NCBI RefSeq assembly: GCF_012952295.1
Contig: NZ_JABBCH010000003.1
Location: 186,001-250,000 of the forward strand
Direction: 5' to 3'
Source: Crystallibacter degradans
GTDB taxonomy: Bacteria; Actinomycetota; Actinomycetes; Actinomycetales; Micrococcaceae
DNA: 64,000 nt
Shown in pieces: positions 1 through 7,988 of this stretch; the stretch's first letter is position 1, and every line of letters begins with the position of its first letter. The notes below the pieces were generated by a model that saw nothing but the letters and a program-made list of their open reading frames with translations, was not told the DNA's origin and did no database searches. The position numbers were made by a program, and so were the translations under genes.

Positions 1-582
1 GGTCAGTGCCCTCCAGCCGGTGGCCAGGCTGCCTTCAAGGACAACCACGCCGGTGTTGCTAAGAATCTGACGCGCCACAAACGGAACGCTCAGATTTCCG
101 GCCCGCGCTCCCGCCCAACTGCGGATCATGGCCCCGTGGCTGAAAATGGCAGCTGTTGCCAGGCCCGCGGACTCGGCCTCGGCGACCACCTCGTCGAAAC
201 GGCCGAACGTCTCATGGCCATCCGGCCCGCCCGGCATGCGCCGATCCAGATCTCCGCCGGACCAGGCGAAAACGGTGGTCATGTAGGTCCGCACCGATTC
301 GATGTCGCCGAGCATCTCGAGCTGCCCGGCCGAGATTTCCTTCACGCCGTCGCGAATTTCCATGTCCAGTTGCATCCCGGCGGCAAGCGGCGAGGCGGTC
401 AGCTGGGTACGGATCGCGGTGGAGGCGAACAGCGCGTCGATCGGCTCGCCGTCGAGCGCCTTTGGCAGCGCCCGGGCCTGCTTGCGGCCCAGCTTGGTCA
501 GCTCGGGTCCGGGAACCGCTGTGTCCAGCAGGCCTTTGATATTCGACGGCGTTTGGCCATGGCGGATCAGCAGCAGGCGCAT
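1..582 (-). CDS. Histidine phosphatase family protein (3' end outside window)
   Basis: The reverse strand is open from an ATG at 582 to the window edge, so about 194 residues of the N-terminal part are present and the C-terminus is missing. The protein opens with MRLLLIRHGQTPSN, the RHG phosphohistidine motif of the phosphoglycerate mutase-like phosphatases. A later IFSHGAMIR segment supplies the second conserved histidine, and the Arg in the region after the RHG motif is in the expected place. The substrate cannot be told from sequence. It starts 12 nt downstream of the htpX stop on the same strand and is probably co-transcribed with it. Confidence 0.85.
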   Translation of the reverse strand, partial: MRLLLIRHGQTPSNIKGLLDTAVPGPELTKLGRKQARALPKALDGEPIDALFASTAIRTQLTASPLAAGMQLDMEIRDGVKEISAGQLEMLGDIESVRTYMTTVFAWSGGDLDRRMPGGPDGHETFGRFDEVVAEAESAGLATAAIFSHGAMIRSWAGARAGNLSVPFVARQILSNTGVVVLEGSLATGWRALT

Positions 583-594
583 CTGGTCCGCTCC

Positions 595-1461
595 TTAGCC
601 AAGGGTCCGTCCCGCCATGCGTTCGAGCCGGGCCACCCGGTCATCCATCGGCGGATGGGTGCTGAACATCTTCTTGACCCCGCCGCCGCGGAACGGGTTG
701 GCGATCATGAGGTGGCTGGTGTTGACCAGTTTCTGGTCCTGGGGCAAGGGGGCTTGCTGCGTGCCGTACTGCAGTTTGCGCAGTGCCGACGCCAGCGCCA
801 GCGGATCGTCGGTCAACTGCGCACCGTCTTCATCGGCGTCGTATTCGCGGGTCCGGCTGATGGACATCTGGATCAGCATGGCGGCGACCGGTGCCAGCAG
901 CGACATGGCGAGTAGGGCAATGGGGTTGGCATTGCGGTCCCGGCCTCCGAAGAACAGCATGAACTGGGCAACCGACGTAATGACGCCGGCGACGGCGGCT
1001 GCTACCGAGGACGTGAGAATGTCGCGGTTGTAGACGTGCATCAACTCATGGCCGAGCACCCCGCGCAGCTCGCGCTCAGTGAGCAGGCGGAGGATGCCCT
1101 CCGTGCAGCACACCGCGGAGTTCTGCGGATTGCGGCCGGTGGCGAACGCGTTCGGCGCCTGTGTGGGTGAGACGTACAGCCGCGGCATCGGCTGGTTGGC
1201 GCGGGTGGAAAGCTCACGGACAATCCGGTACATCTGCGGCTGCTGCTGCTCGGTGACCGGGTAGGCCTGCATGGCGCGGATGGCCAGCTTGTCGCTGTTC
1301 CAGTAGCTGTAGGCCGTGGTGCCGACACCGATCAGGGCCATGATCCAGATCCAGCTGCTGCTGCCCGTGCCGCTGGCCAGCAGGGCGCCGATGCCCAGCA
1401 GGATCGCAAACAGCACGCCGAGCAAGCCGGCTGTCTTCAAACCGTTGAAATGATTGTGCAC
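595..1461 (-). CDS. htpX: HtpX-like M48 membrane zinc metalloprotease
   Basis: Membrane-embedded zinc protease for quality control of membrane proteins. The GTG at 1461 is chosen as start because AAGGAG lies about 10 nt upstream and the resulting 288 aa fits the family; the open frame runs further upstream to 1533 but that part is Arg-rich and unsupported. Two hydrophobic segments occupy about residues 10-30 and 36-52, then the HELMH zinc site at 138-142, two more hydrophobic stretches, and a SRTREYDAD segment that supplies the third zinc ligand Glu. All catalytic residues are present. It is followed closely by the histidine phosphatase gene. Confidence 0.92.
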   Translation of the reverse strand: MHNHFNGLKTAGLLGVLFAILLGIGALLASGTGSSSWIWIMALIGVGTTAYSYWNSDKLAIRAMQAYPVTEQQQPQMYRIVRELSTRANQPMPRLYVSPTQAPNAFATGRNPQNSAVCCTEGILRLLTERELRGVLGHELMHVYNRDILTSSVAAAVAGVITSVAQFMLFFGGRDRNANPIALLAMSLLAPVAAMLIQMSISRTREYDADEDGAQLTDDPLALASALRKLQYGTQQAPLPQDQKLVNTSHLMIANPFRGGGVKKMFSTHPPMDDRVARLERMAGRTLG

Positions 1462-1566
1462 CGCGTCAGGTCTCCTTCTACGCCGGCCGTCGGTGACCAG
1501 CGTGGCACGCCCGGCCATCTTCTGACCAGGCACTCCATATAACGTACAGCGGCGGCGCCGTGTTCC

Positions 1567-2847
1567 TTACGGCTCGGGGTTCCTATCGTCATAGCGGGCA
1601 AAGCGCGGCTGCCATTTATGCAGCAGCCAGACCGCCAGCACGCACGCCAGTCCCCCGGCGACTGCAGCGAACCCCTCGCCCAGCCACTCGCCGTTACCGC
1701 CGGCCACCGCGTCGCCGAGCCGGGGCCCGCCGGCAACGACGACGATGAAGATGCCCTGGAGCCGGCCCCGCATGGCGTCCGGCGTCGCCGACTGCAGGAT
1801 GGTATTGCGGAACACGCCGCTGACGGTATCTGCCGCCCCTGCCACCATCAGGCAGGCCACCGCCGGAACCAGCCAGGTGCTGATGCTTCCATCCGCCGCC
1901 GCTTCGGCTTTCCCGGCAAGAACGACGACGACGCCAAAGGCTGTGACCGCGGCTCCCCAAACTGCCACGCACCACAGCACGGCCAGCCCTTGCCGGCGGA
2001 TCTGGCCCAGCGGCCCGGAGAAGAGAGCCGCGAGAAACGCGCCCGCGGCCACCGCTGCCAGCAGGATTCCCGCCGTCGCTTCCCCGCCGCCGATCACCAC
2101 TGCTCCGATGGCCGGCATCAGGGCGCGGGGCTGCGCCAGGACCATGGCGGCCATGTCCACCAGGAACGTCATGCGGATGTTGGGCCGGGTGCGCAGGAAC
2201 TGCAGCCCCTCGAGGACGGACCGGAGGCCGGCCTTGCGGACTTCGCCCTCTGGCGGAATCGGCGGCAGCCGGAATACGGCCCAGATGGCGGCGGTGAAGG
2301 TCACGACGTCGATCGTGTAGGTCCAGCCGAACCCGACGTTGGCCACGAGCACGCCGGCGAGCAGCGGGCCGATGGTCATGCCCAGTCCGAAGGTCATCAT
2401 GGTCAGGGCGTTGGCAGCAGGCAGGATTTCCCGCCGGACCAGCCGGGGCACAATGGCGCTGCGGGCCGGCTGGTTGAGGCCGGCGGCGCCGGAATGGATG
2501 GCAATCAGGAGGTAGAGCAGCCAGATCTGGCCCAGTCCGGACCAGGCATGCAGCGCGAACAGCCCGGCGCAGGCCCAGAGCACCAGACCGGAGTAAAGGG
2601 CGACCTTCCGGCGGTCGTGCGCGTCCACCACCGAACCGCCGTACAGTCCCGCCAGCACCAGCGGGACCAGCCCGACGATGCCGATGGCGCCGACCGCGAG
2701 GGTGGACTGGGTCAGCTGGTAGACCTCGAGACTGACCGCCACGAGCGTGAGCTGGGCACCGATCGAGGACAGCGAGGTCCCGATCCACATCCGCCGAAAA
2801 TCCAGGCTCTCCTTGAGCGGAGTGGTGTCGGCGAACAGTTTGGGCAT
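1567..2847 (-). CDS. MFS transporter, EntS/MFS_3-like exporter
   Basis: About 426 aa with around 12 hydrophobic helices. The N-terminus (MPKLFADTTPLKESLDF) followed by RRMWIGTSLSSIG and the early loop VVDAHDRRKV fit the MFS_3/EntS-type exporters. An ATG at 2847 is used; an in-frame start at 2874 would overlap the upstream gene and lacks a ribosome site. It lies 10 nt after the stop of the upstream alpha/beta hydrolase, so the two are likely one transcript. The substrate is unknown. Confidence 0.8.
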   Translation of the reverse strand: MPKLFADTTPLKESLDFRRMWIGTSLSSIGAQLTLVAVSLEVYQLTQSTLAVGAIGIVGLVPLVLAGLYGGSVVDAHDRRKVALYSGLVLWACAGLFALHAWSGLGQIWLLYLLIAIHSGAAGLNQPARSAIVPRLVRREILPAANALTMMTFGLGMTIGPLLAGVLVANVGFGWTYTIDVVTFTAAIWAVFRLPPIPPEGEVRKAGLRSVLEGLQFLRTRPNIRMTFLVDMAAMVLAQPRALMPAIGAVVIGGGEATAGILLAAVAAGAFLAALFSGPLGQIRRQGLAVLWCVAVWGAAVTAFGVVVVLAGKAEAAADGSISTWLVPAVACLMVAGAADTVSGVFRNTILQSATPDAMRGRLQGIFIVVVAGGPRLGDAVAGGNGEWLGEGFAAVAGGLACVLAVWLLHKWQPRFARYDDRNPEP

Positions 2848-2857
2848 GGACGAAATT

Positions 2858-3580
2858 CTAGTTGCCGGAAGCACCTTTCCCTGACAGCACGCTGCGGATC
2901 GCCTCGAGGACCTTGGGGTCGCCGATGATGCGGAAGTGGCCCATCAGGTCCAGCTCGATGTTCTCTGCGCCGGGCAGTTCGCTGCCGCCGGGGATGTGGG
3001 GATCAAAGGAGCTGTAGATCGAGGTGATCCGGTGGTTCACAGAGAGTTCGGCGGCGAGGGAGCGCAGTGCACCGTTGCGGGGCGAGAAAGCCCTGATGCT
3101 GGGGACCAGGAAGAACCGGGCATAGACCGAACCGGAAAACGGAGTGTTGATTGCAACCATGCGGGCTATGCATCCCGCGGCTCCCGGCATGGTCATGGCG
3201 TACTTGCCGATGAGCCCGCCCTTGCTGTGGGCCACGATAGTCACGTTCTGCAGGTCTGCGGCCGTCAAGTAGGCGCTGACGAGCTCAGCCATCCTGGCCA
3301 CGGTGCCCCGGTTGTATCCGAGCGGCTCCACCACGTGGACCGGATGGCCCGCCCGGCTCAAGTCGTCAGCGATGGGCTTGAGGAACTGCCATTTTTCGTA
3401 GATTCCCGGGATGAGCAGCACCGGCTGGTCTTCCCGGCCCGTTGCCTGCAGATAAGGCGCAGGATCATCACGGAACAGGAAGCCGTGCACCTGCCAATAG
3501 GCGACGTAGGCATAGTCCTGCAGCCACGCCCAGCCGCGGCGCAGCGTCATTCCAATGCCCCGGGGCCGGCCGCCGCTCAT
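2858..3580 (-). CDS. Alpha/beta hydrolase (lipase/esterase-like)
   Basis: A 240-aa hydrolase. It has an oxyanion-type VLLIPGIYEKW strand-loop and an AHSKGG nucleophile elbow with the catalytic Ser. A C-terminal GHFRII segment could supply the His, and a Asp/Glu precedes it. The ATG at 3580 is chosen because it overlaps the upstream hydrolase stop by the ATGA arrangement (3577-3580), which implies translational coupling; the longer open frame to 3709 overlaps that gene and is not supported. No signal peptide is obvious. The substrate is unknown. Confidence 0.8.
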   Translation of the reverse strand: MSGGRPRGIGMTLRRGWAWLQDYAYVAYWQVHGFLFRDDPAPYLQATGREDQPVLLIPGIYEKWQFLKPIADDLSRAGHPVHVVEPLGYNRGTVARMAELVSAYLTAADLQNVTIVAHSKGGLIGKYAMTMPGAAGCIARMVAINTPFSGSVYARFFLVPSIRAFSPRNGALRSLAAELSVNHRITSIYSSFDPHIPGGSELPGAENIELDLMGHFRIIGDPKVLEAIRSVLSGKGASGN

Positions 3581-4320
3581 GCCCGTGCCGCCAGTTCCAG
3601 GCAGTAGGAAGCGACGGTTCTGGGCCGGCGAAACATCGCCACGTGGGCCTCGCCCGGGACCTCCGCAATCCGTGCGCCAGGGCAGGCCCTTCCGAGTTCG
3701 GCAACCCACTCGCGCGGCGCGATGGGGTCGCGTTCACCGCGCAGCACCAGCGTGGGCGCGTCGATTTTTGCCACAGTTTCCTCCAGCCGGTGCCCGACCA
3801 TTTCGGGGACGGTGGTGAAGTACCAACGCTTGCTGGACCGCGCATAATCGCTCAGCACCACGTAGTTGACCTGTGGTGGTTCCCTCAGCGTGTCCTGGAA
3901 CAGCCGCCACCCTTGCTGAAGGGCGCTTCGCTCCTTCCGGTTCGTCGTCGGCCCCAGCAGCACCAGGGCGCGCGTCAGCTCGGGATGGGCAACGGTCATC
4001 TCCGCGGTGATCTGGCACCCCATTGAATGCCCCACCAGCACCGCCGGGCCAATGCCGGCAGAATCCAGCGCACCCCGCACCAGCCGGGCGAAACCCTGCA
4101 TCGACAACGCCTCCCGTGGAGCCCGGGTACCGCCGAATCCGGGCAGCTCAACAGAGTGCACGGCACCGAAGGCAGCCAGTTCGCGGGCCAGCGGGGCAAA
4201 ATACCGTGGCGAGACACCGATGCCGGGTACCAGGACGAAGGTTTCCGGCCCGCTCCCCCGGGTCAGAATTTTGAGTTCGCGCCCTTCTACCTGCACCGTG
4301 GATTCCTGGGTTGGAGACAT
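3577..4320 (-). CDS. Alpha/beta hydrolase
   Basis: A 247-aa alpha/beta hydrolase. Its start at 4320 is well supported by an AGGAGGTG ribosome site about 7 nt upstream (around 4328-4335). It has an oxyanion loop at LVPGIGVSPRY, the GHSMGCQ nucleophile elbow, an acidic residue in LVLRGERDPI and a late GEAHVAM His, which together give a full Ser-Asp-His triad. It is first in a tightly packed set with the next hydrolase and the MFS gene. The substrate is unknown. Confidence 0.82.
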   Translation of the reverse strand: MSPTQESTVQVEGRELKILTRGSGPETFVLVPGIGVSPRYFAPLARELAAFGAVHSVELPGFGGTRAPREALSMQGFARLVRGALDSAGIGPAVLVGHSMGCQITAEMTVAHPELTRALVLLGPTTNRKERSALQQGWRLFQDTLREPPQVNYVVLSDYARSSKRWYFTTVPEMVGHRLEETVAKIDAPTLVLRGERDPIAPREWVAELGRACPGARIAEVPGEAHVAMFRRPRTVASYCLELAARA

Positions 4321-4451
4321 AAAGTGCGCACCTCCTAAAGTGAATGTCATCGTAGGCTACGGGGTGGCACCGGCGGACGACGATTGACGATTAGTGCGCC
4401 GCCAAATAACCCAACCACTCTCGTGACCCCCGACACGCCCAGAGCGACATC

Positions 4452-4474
4452 TTTTCTGGACTGATTCCAGAAAA
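4452..4474 (+). promoter_or_regulatory. Perfect 9-5-9 palindrome, candidate Fur/CatR operator over the furA promoter
   Basis: Arms TTTTCTGGA (4452-4460) and TCCAGAAAA (4466-4474) are exact reverse complements around CTGAT. A weak promoter fits the same place: TGGACT at 4457-4462 as -35, a 17-nt spacer and AAGTAT at 4480-4485 as -10. Transcription would then start at about 4493, the A of the regulator ATG. No ribosome site precedes that ATG, so a leaderless, autoregulated mRNA is inferred. Confidence 0.7.
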
Positions 4475-4492
4475 CGTGAAAGTATCGGTGCC

Positions 4493-4963
4493 ATGGTCGA
4501 TATGAGGGAGCCGGAGGACTTGCTGCGCGAAGCCATGCTTCGTGTGACCCGTCCACGGACTGCAGTGCTGGAGGCCGTTCGTGCCCACCCGCACGCCGAT
4601 GCCGACACCATCACCGGTGTGGTGAGGACCGAACTAGGCACGGTTTCGAAGCAAGCCGTCTATGACGTGCTCGCAGCGCTGACCGATGCCAGGCTGGTGC
4701 GCCGGATCGAGCCGTCAGGTTCGCCGGCCCGCTTCGAGGCCCGGGTTGGCGACAACCACCACCACTTGGTGTGCCGGTCATGCGGAGGGATCGAAGACGT
4801 GGACTGCGCCGTTGGCGCAGCACCGTGCCTCTCGGCCTCCGATGACCACGGCTTCACGATTGACGAAGCCGAGGTCACGTACTGGGGCATCTGTCCGGCC
4901 TGCACTGCCAAAAAGACCTTCACAATGGAAGATCCGACAAGGAGCAATAGAACACATGGCTGA
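4493..4963 (+). CDS. furA: Fur-family peroxide/metal-responsive repressor (FurA/CatR type)
   Basis: A 156-aa regulator with an N-terminal winged helix (residues about 10-80, including [12 protein letters not shown]) and a C-terminal metal-binding domain with DNHHH and two CxxC pairs (C94/C97 and C134/C137), as in zinc-structured PerR/FurA proteins. Its 3' end overlaps the catalase start by 8 nt, the classic furA/catR-catalase arrangement in actinobacteria in which the regulator represses itself and the catalase until oxidised. A start at the fourth residue (4502) is possible; neither ATG has a ribosome site, which fits a leaderless transcript from the operator-promoter just upstream. Confidence 0.9.
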   Translation: MVDMREPEDLLREAMLRVTRPRTAVLEAVRAHPHADADTITGVVRTELGTVSKQAVYDVLAALTDARLVRRIEPSGSPARFEARVGDNHHHLVCRSCGGIEDVDCAVGAAPCLSASDDHGFTIDEAEVTYWGICPACTAKKTFTMEDPTRSNRTHG

Positions 4964-6455
4964 AAACACCAAGCCGCTGACAACCGTTGCGGGCGCGCCC
5001 GTCGCGGACAACCAGGACAGCCTGACCGCCGGCCCGCGCGGCCCCATGCTGCTGCAGGACGTCTGGTTCCTGGAGAAGATGGCGCACTTCGACCGCGAGG
5101 TCATCCCCGAGCGCCGCATGCATGCCAAGGGCTCCGGTGCTTATGGCACGTTCACGGTGACCAATGACATCACCAAGTACACCAGCGCCAAGATCTTCTC
5201 CGAGGTCGGCAAGAAGACCGAACTGTTCGCCCGTTTCTCCACCGTTGCCGGTGAGCGCGGCGCAGCCGACGCCGAGCGCGACATCCGTGGTTTCTCCGTC
5301 AAGTTCTACACCGAAGAGGGCAACTGGGACCTGGTGGGCAACAACACCCCGGTGTTCTTCTTCCGCGATCCGCTGAAGTTCCCCGACCTCAACCACGCTG
5401 TGAAGCGCGACCCGCGCACGAACCTGCGCAACGCCGAGAACAACTGGGACTTCTGGACCAACCTGCCTGAGGCCCTGCACCAGGTCACCATCGTTATGTC
5501 CGACCGCGGCATCCCGGCATCCTACCGCCACATGCACGGCTTCGGCTCGCACACCTTCAGCTTCATCAACGACGCCGGTGAGCGGTTCTGGGTTAAGTTC
5601 CACCACCGTACGCAGCAGGGCATCAAGAACCTCACCGATGAGGAAGCTGCCAAGCTCGTAGGTGACGATCGCGAATCGCACCAGCGCGACCTGCTCGATT
5701 CGATCGACCGCGGCGACTTCCCGAAGTGGAAGCTCATGGTCCAGATCATGCCCGAGGCCGACGCCGAGACGTACAAGTACCACCCGTTCGACCTCACCAA
5801 GGTCTGGTCCAAGAAGGACTATCCCCTGATCGAGGTTGGCGAGTGGGAGCTGAACCGCAACCCGGAGAACTACTTCGCCGATGTTGAGCAGGCTGCTTTC
5901 TCGCCGGCCAATGTTGTTCCGGGCATCAGCTTCTCCCCGGACCGTATGCTGCAGGGCCGCCTGTTCTCCTACGGCGACGCACAGCGCTACCGTCTGGGTG
6001 TCAACCACCACCAGATCCCGGTGAACTACCCGCGTGGCGCCAAGGTAGTCAACTCCTACCACCGCGACGGCACGATGCGCGTTGACGGCAACCAGGGTGC
6101 CACCCCGGGCATCGAGCCGAACTCCTACGGCCGCTGGCAGCAGCAGCCGGCGTACCGCGATCCGGCGCAGGCCGTAGGCGCTATCGCCGACCGGTTCAAC
6201 TACCGCGAGGACGACGACAACTACTTCGAGCAGCCCGGCATCCTCTTCCGCGAGAAGATGTCCGCAGAGCAGAAGCAGGTGCTCTTCGAGAACACCGCCC
6301 GCGGCATCGACGGGGCTTCCGAAGCCACCATCGAGCGGCACATCGCCAACTGCACCAAGGCCGATCCGGCCTACGGTGAAGGAGTTCGCAAGGCCATTGA
6401 GGCACTGCGGGCCGGCAAGCTTTCCGAGACGGATGTAAACTCCGACTCGGTCTAA
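4956..6455 (+). CDS. katA: Monofunctional haem catalase
   Basis: Decomposes hydrogen peroxide in the cytoplasm. At 499 aa it is a small-subunit catalase. The catalytic His is H56 in [12 protein letters not shown], the distal Asn lies in the [14 protein letters not shown] region, and the proximal haem ligand is Y339 in [14 protein letters not shown]. The ATG at 4956 follows an AAGGAG site about 11 nt upstream and overlaps the furA stop. Usage is strongly biased to C-ending codons, as expected for a highly expressed gene. A terminator follows directly. Confidence 0.97.
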   Translation: MAENTKPLTTVAGAPVADNQDSLTAGPRGPMLLQDVWFLEKMAHFDREVIPERRMHAKGSGAYGTFTVTNDITKYTSAKIFSEVGKKTELFARFSTVAGERGAADAERDIRGFSVKFYTEEGNWDLVGNNTPVFFFRDPLKFPDLNHAVKRDPRTNLRNAENNWDFWTNLPEALHQVTIVMSDRGIPASYRHMHGFGSHTFSFINDAGERFWVKFHHRTQQGIKNLTDEEAAKLVGDDRESHQRDLLDSIDRGDFPKWKLMVQIMPEADAETYKYHPFDLTKVWSKKDYPLIEVGEWELNRNPENYFADVEQAAFSPANVVPGISFSPDRMLQGRLFSYGDAQRYRLGVNHHQIPVNYPRGAKVVNSYHRDGTMRVDGNQGATPGIEPNSYGRWQQQPAYRDPAQAVGAIADRFNYREDDDNYFEQPGILFREKMSAEQKQVLFENTARGIDGASEATIERHIANCTKADPAYGEGVRKAIEALRAGKLSETDVNSDSV

Positions 6456-6465
6456 GAGCCAAAGA

Positions 6466-6505
6466 AAATGCCCGGGACCAGTCATGCGGCTGGTCCCGGG
6501 CATTT
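6466..6505 (+). terminator. Terminator between katA and the ankyrin gene
   Basis: A 16-bp perfect stem (AAATGCCCGGGACCAG at 6466-6481 pairing with 6490-6505) closes an 8-nt loop. The arms begin and end with A and T runs, so it can act in both directions. It sits between the katA stop and the convergent ankyrin gene stop at 6507. Confidence 0.9.
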
Positions 6506-6506
6506 C

Positions 6507-6896
6507 TTATTTCTCGAGCAGGTGCTCCCGGCCGAACATCTTGGCTGCGTCGCGCGCGGTCGGCGTGCCGGCATCGAGATCGGCTCCGGCCGCCAGCAGT
6601 CGGCCGACTATCGCATCTTCGCCCTTGAACAGAGCGCCGGCAATCGGCGTCTGATCGCGGGCATTTCGGATGTCGGGATCGGCGCCGCGCTCCAGCAGCA
6701 TCCCCACAGTCTCTTCATGCCCGTGGTAGGCAGCGAGCATCAGCAGGGTGTTGTTGTCCGAATCGAGCACGTCCACGTGCAGTCCGTGGTCGAGAAACTC
6801 CGATAGTTCACTGGTCCTGCCTTCGCGGGCCAGATCCATGGCGATCCCGACAACCCGTCCGGCCTGTTCATCATTGAGTGGAATATTGTTGGTCAC
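6507..6896 (-). CDS. Ankyrin-repeat protein next to catalase
   Basis: A 129-aa cytoplasmic protein made almost wholly of ankyrin repeats, with recognisable units at NTLLMLAAYHGHEETVGMLL, ERGADPDIRNARDQTPIAGA and LLAAGADLDAGTP. It starts with GTG at 6896, overlapping the TetR gene stop as GTGA, so the two are translationally coupled. Ankyrin partners of catalases (AnkB in Pseudomonas) are known to support catalase activity; here the gene faces katA, so a similar role is suggested but not shown. Confidence 0.85.
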   Translation of the reverse strand: MTNNIPLNDEQAGRVVGIAMDLAREGRTSELSEFLDHGLHVDVLDSDNNTLLMLAAYHGHEETVGMLLERGADPDIRNARDQTPIAGALFKGEDAIVGRLLAAGADLDAGTPTARDAAKMFGREHLLEK

Positions 6897-7486
6897 AGGT
6901 CCAGCGTAGGGGAAGACTCCGCGTTCGAAAGGTAACGATCGAGCAATCGGCGGAAGGCCGCCGTCGTTTGCTGCGCCTGTCCTGTCAGCACGTGCTCATA
7001 CAGCAGGCCGTGGACACCTGCCGCAAAAAGGCGCCCTTCGGCCTCTGCCGCCCCCGGCCCCACTCCGTTCGCCTGCAGCCAAGCGGTGGCCACGTCCCGC
7101 CAGGCCCCATAGAGGTCGGCCGAGTGACTGCCGAACACCCCTTCCGGATCCTGCATGGCGGCTTCGAAACCGAGCCGCTGGAGCTGCCGGCCACGGACCG
7201 TCATGGACCGGCTCCACAACCGGAGCATCTGCTCGCGGAATCCCTCGGGTGTCAGCTGGAGCATTTGGCCGCGCGGCGGCGCTGCCAGCCCGGACTGGAC
7301 CTGGGCCACGATTTCAGCGACCAACTGTTCCCTCGTGCCGAAGTGGTAGACCAGCATGTAGCTGCTGATTCCCAGTCCCTCTGCCAAGGACCGGAAGGAC
7401 AGTCCAGCAAGGTTCTTGTCCTGCAAATAATCCAGAATGCCCGCCAGTAGCTGCGGCTTGCGCTGGAGATTCTGCGGTCTGGCCAT
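6893..7486 (-). CDS. TetR/AcrR-family transcriptional regulator
   Basis: About 197 aa. It has an N-terminal TetR helix-turn-helix (LSFRSLAEGLGISSYMLVYHFGTREQL, about residues 30-55) and a long, divergent ligand-binding domain. The ATG at 7486 gives MARPQNLQRK with GAGGAG roughly 12 nt upstream; a second in-frame ATG at 7519 gives an 11-residue extension. It is coupled to the downstream ankyrin gene by a GTGA overlap. A palindrome upstream at 7563-7582 may be its operator. The ligand is unknown. Confidence 0.85.
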   Translation of the reverse strand: MARPQNLQRKPQLLAGILDYLQDKNLAGLSFRSLAEGLGISSYMLVYHFGTREQLVAEIVAQVQSGLAAPPRGQMLQLTPEGFREQMLRLWSRSMTVRGRQLQRLGFEAAMQDPEGVFGSHSADLYGAWRDVATAWLQANGVGPGAAEAEGRLFAAGVHGLLYEHVLTGQAQQTTAAFRRLLDRYLSNAESSPTLDL

Positions 7487-7562
7487 GCCCCGTGCGCGCT
7501 CCTCGTCCTCCCACGGCATCCTGGCTGGATGCTCTGCTGGACCCCAGCATAGTGCGGCGCCA

Positions 7563-7582
7563 TATGAAGTTTGATTTTCATA
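7563..7582 (-). promoter_or_regulatory. Candidate TetR operator
   Basis: The arms TATGAA (7563-7568) and TTCATA (7577-7582) are perfect inverted repeats across 8 nt. They sit in an AT-rich patch in the divergent space between the TetR gene and the 7700 gene, where autoregulatory TetR sites usually lie. No further support. Confidence 0.4.
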
Positions 7583-7699
7583 ACTTTTTCTAGGTGTGCC
7601 GTCCTAAGGTAGAGAGCAATGGCTCGCATACTGGTATAGGGACGGCACGGGGGTCGGACCAGCCGGAAACGGTTAAGCCATCAACTGAGGATGGGTATC

Positions 7700-7930
7700 G
7701 TGGCTACAACACAGACTTGGCTGCAATGGAGCACCGCTAAGCTGACCGGTCGAGGTAGATCGGCTGAACAATCGCGTTCGGGGCAGGGCGCTCAGGACCC
7801 AGGTCCGGAGCCGCTCATCAACAGCCTGCGGACCGTCTATCCGGAGGCGCGGATCAGCACTCCGAGCCGGAACAAGATCCGGCTTGAGCTGCCCAGCGGC
7901 GACGTCCTGCGCTTCTACGTCAATCCGTAG
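7700..7930 (+). CDS. Small hypothetical protein
   Basis: A 76-aa protein of no recognised family. The N-terminal third is polar and low in complexity; the C-terminal half (LINSLRTVYPEARISTPSRN onward, then an RLELPSGDVLRFYV strand pattern) looks like a small alpha/beta fold. The GTG at 7700 is preferred because TGAGGA lies about 9 nt upstream; an ATG at 7691 would overlap that site. It ends 59 nt before the convergent FprA gene. Confidence 0.55.
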   Translation: MATTQTWLQWSTAKLTGRGRSAEQSRSGQGAQDPGPEPLINSLRTVYPEARISTPSRNKIRLELPSGDVLRFYVNP

Positions 7931-7988
7931 CTGACGCAACTGGCTAAGGTCCCGGCGCACTCCTTGCGTCCGGCCGACGTTTCCGGTG

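Noticed and set aside
4357..4641. 94-codon minus-strand frame over the furA promoter and start
   Set aside because: Overlaps the operator and the start of furA antisense, with Ser/Arg-rich content and no start signal.
4920..6503. 527-codon minus-strand frame opposite katA
   Set aside because: Antisense shadow of a plainly functional catalase, and it also spans the terminator.
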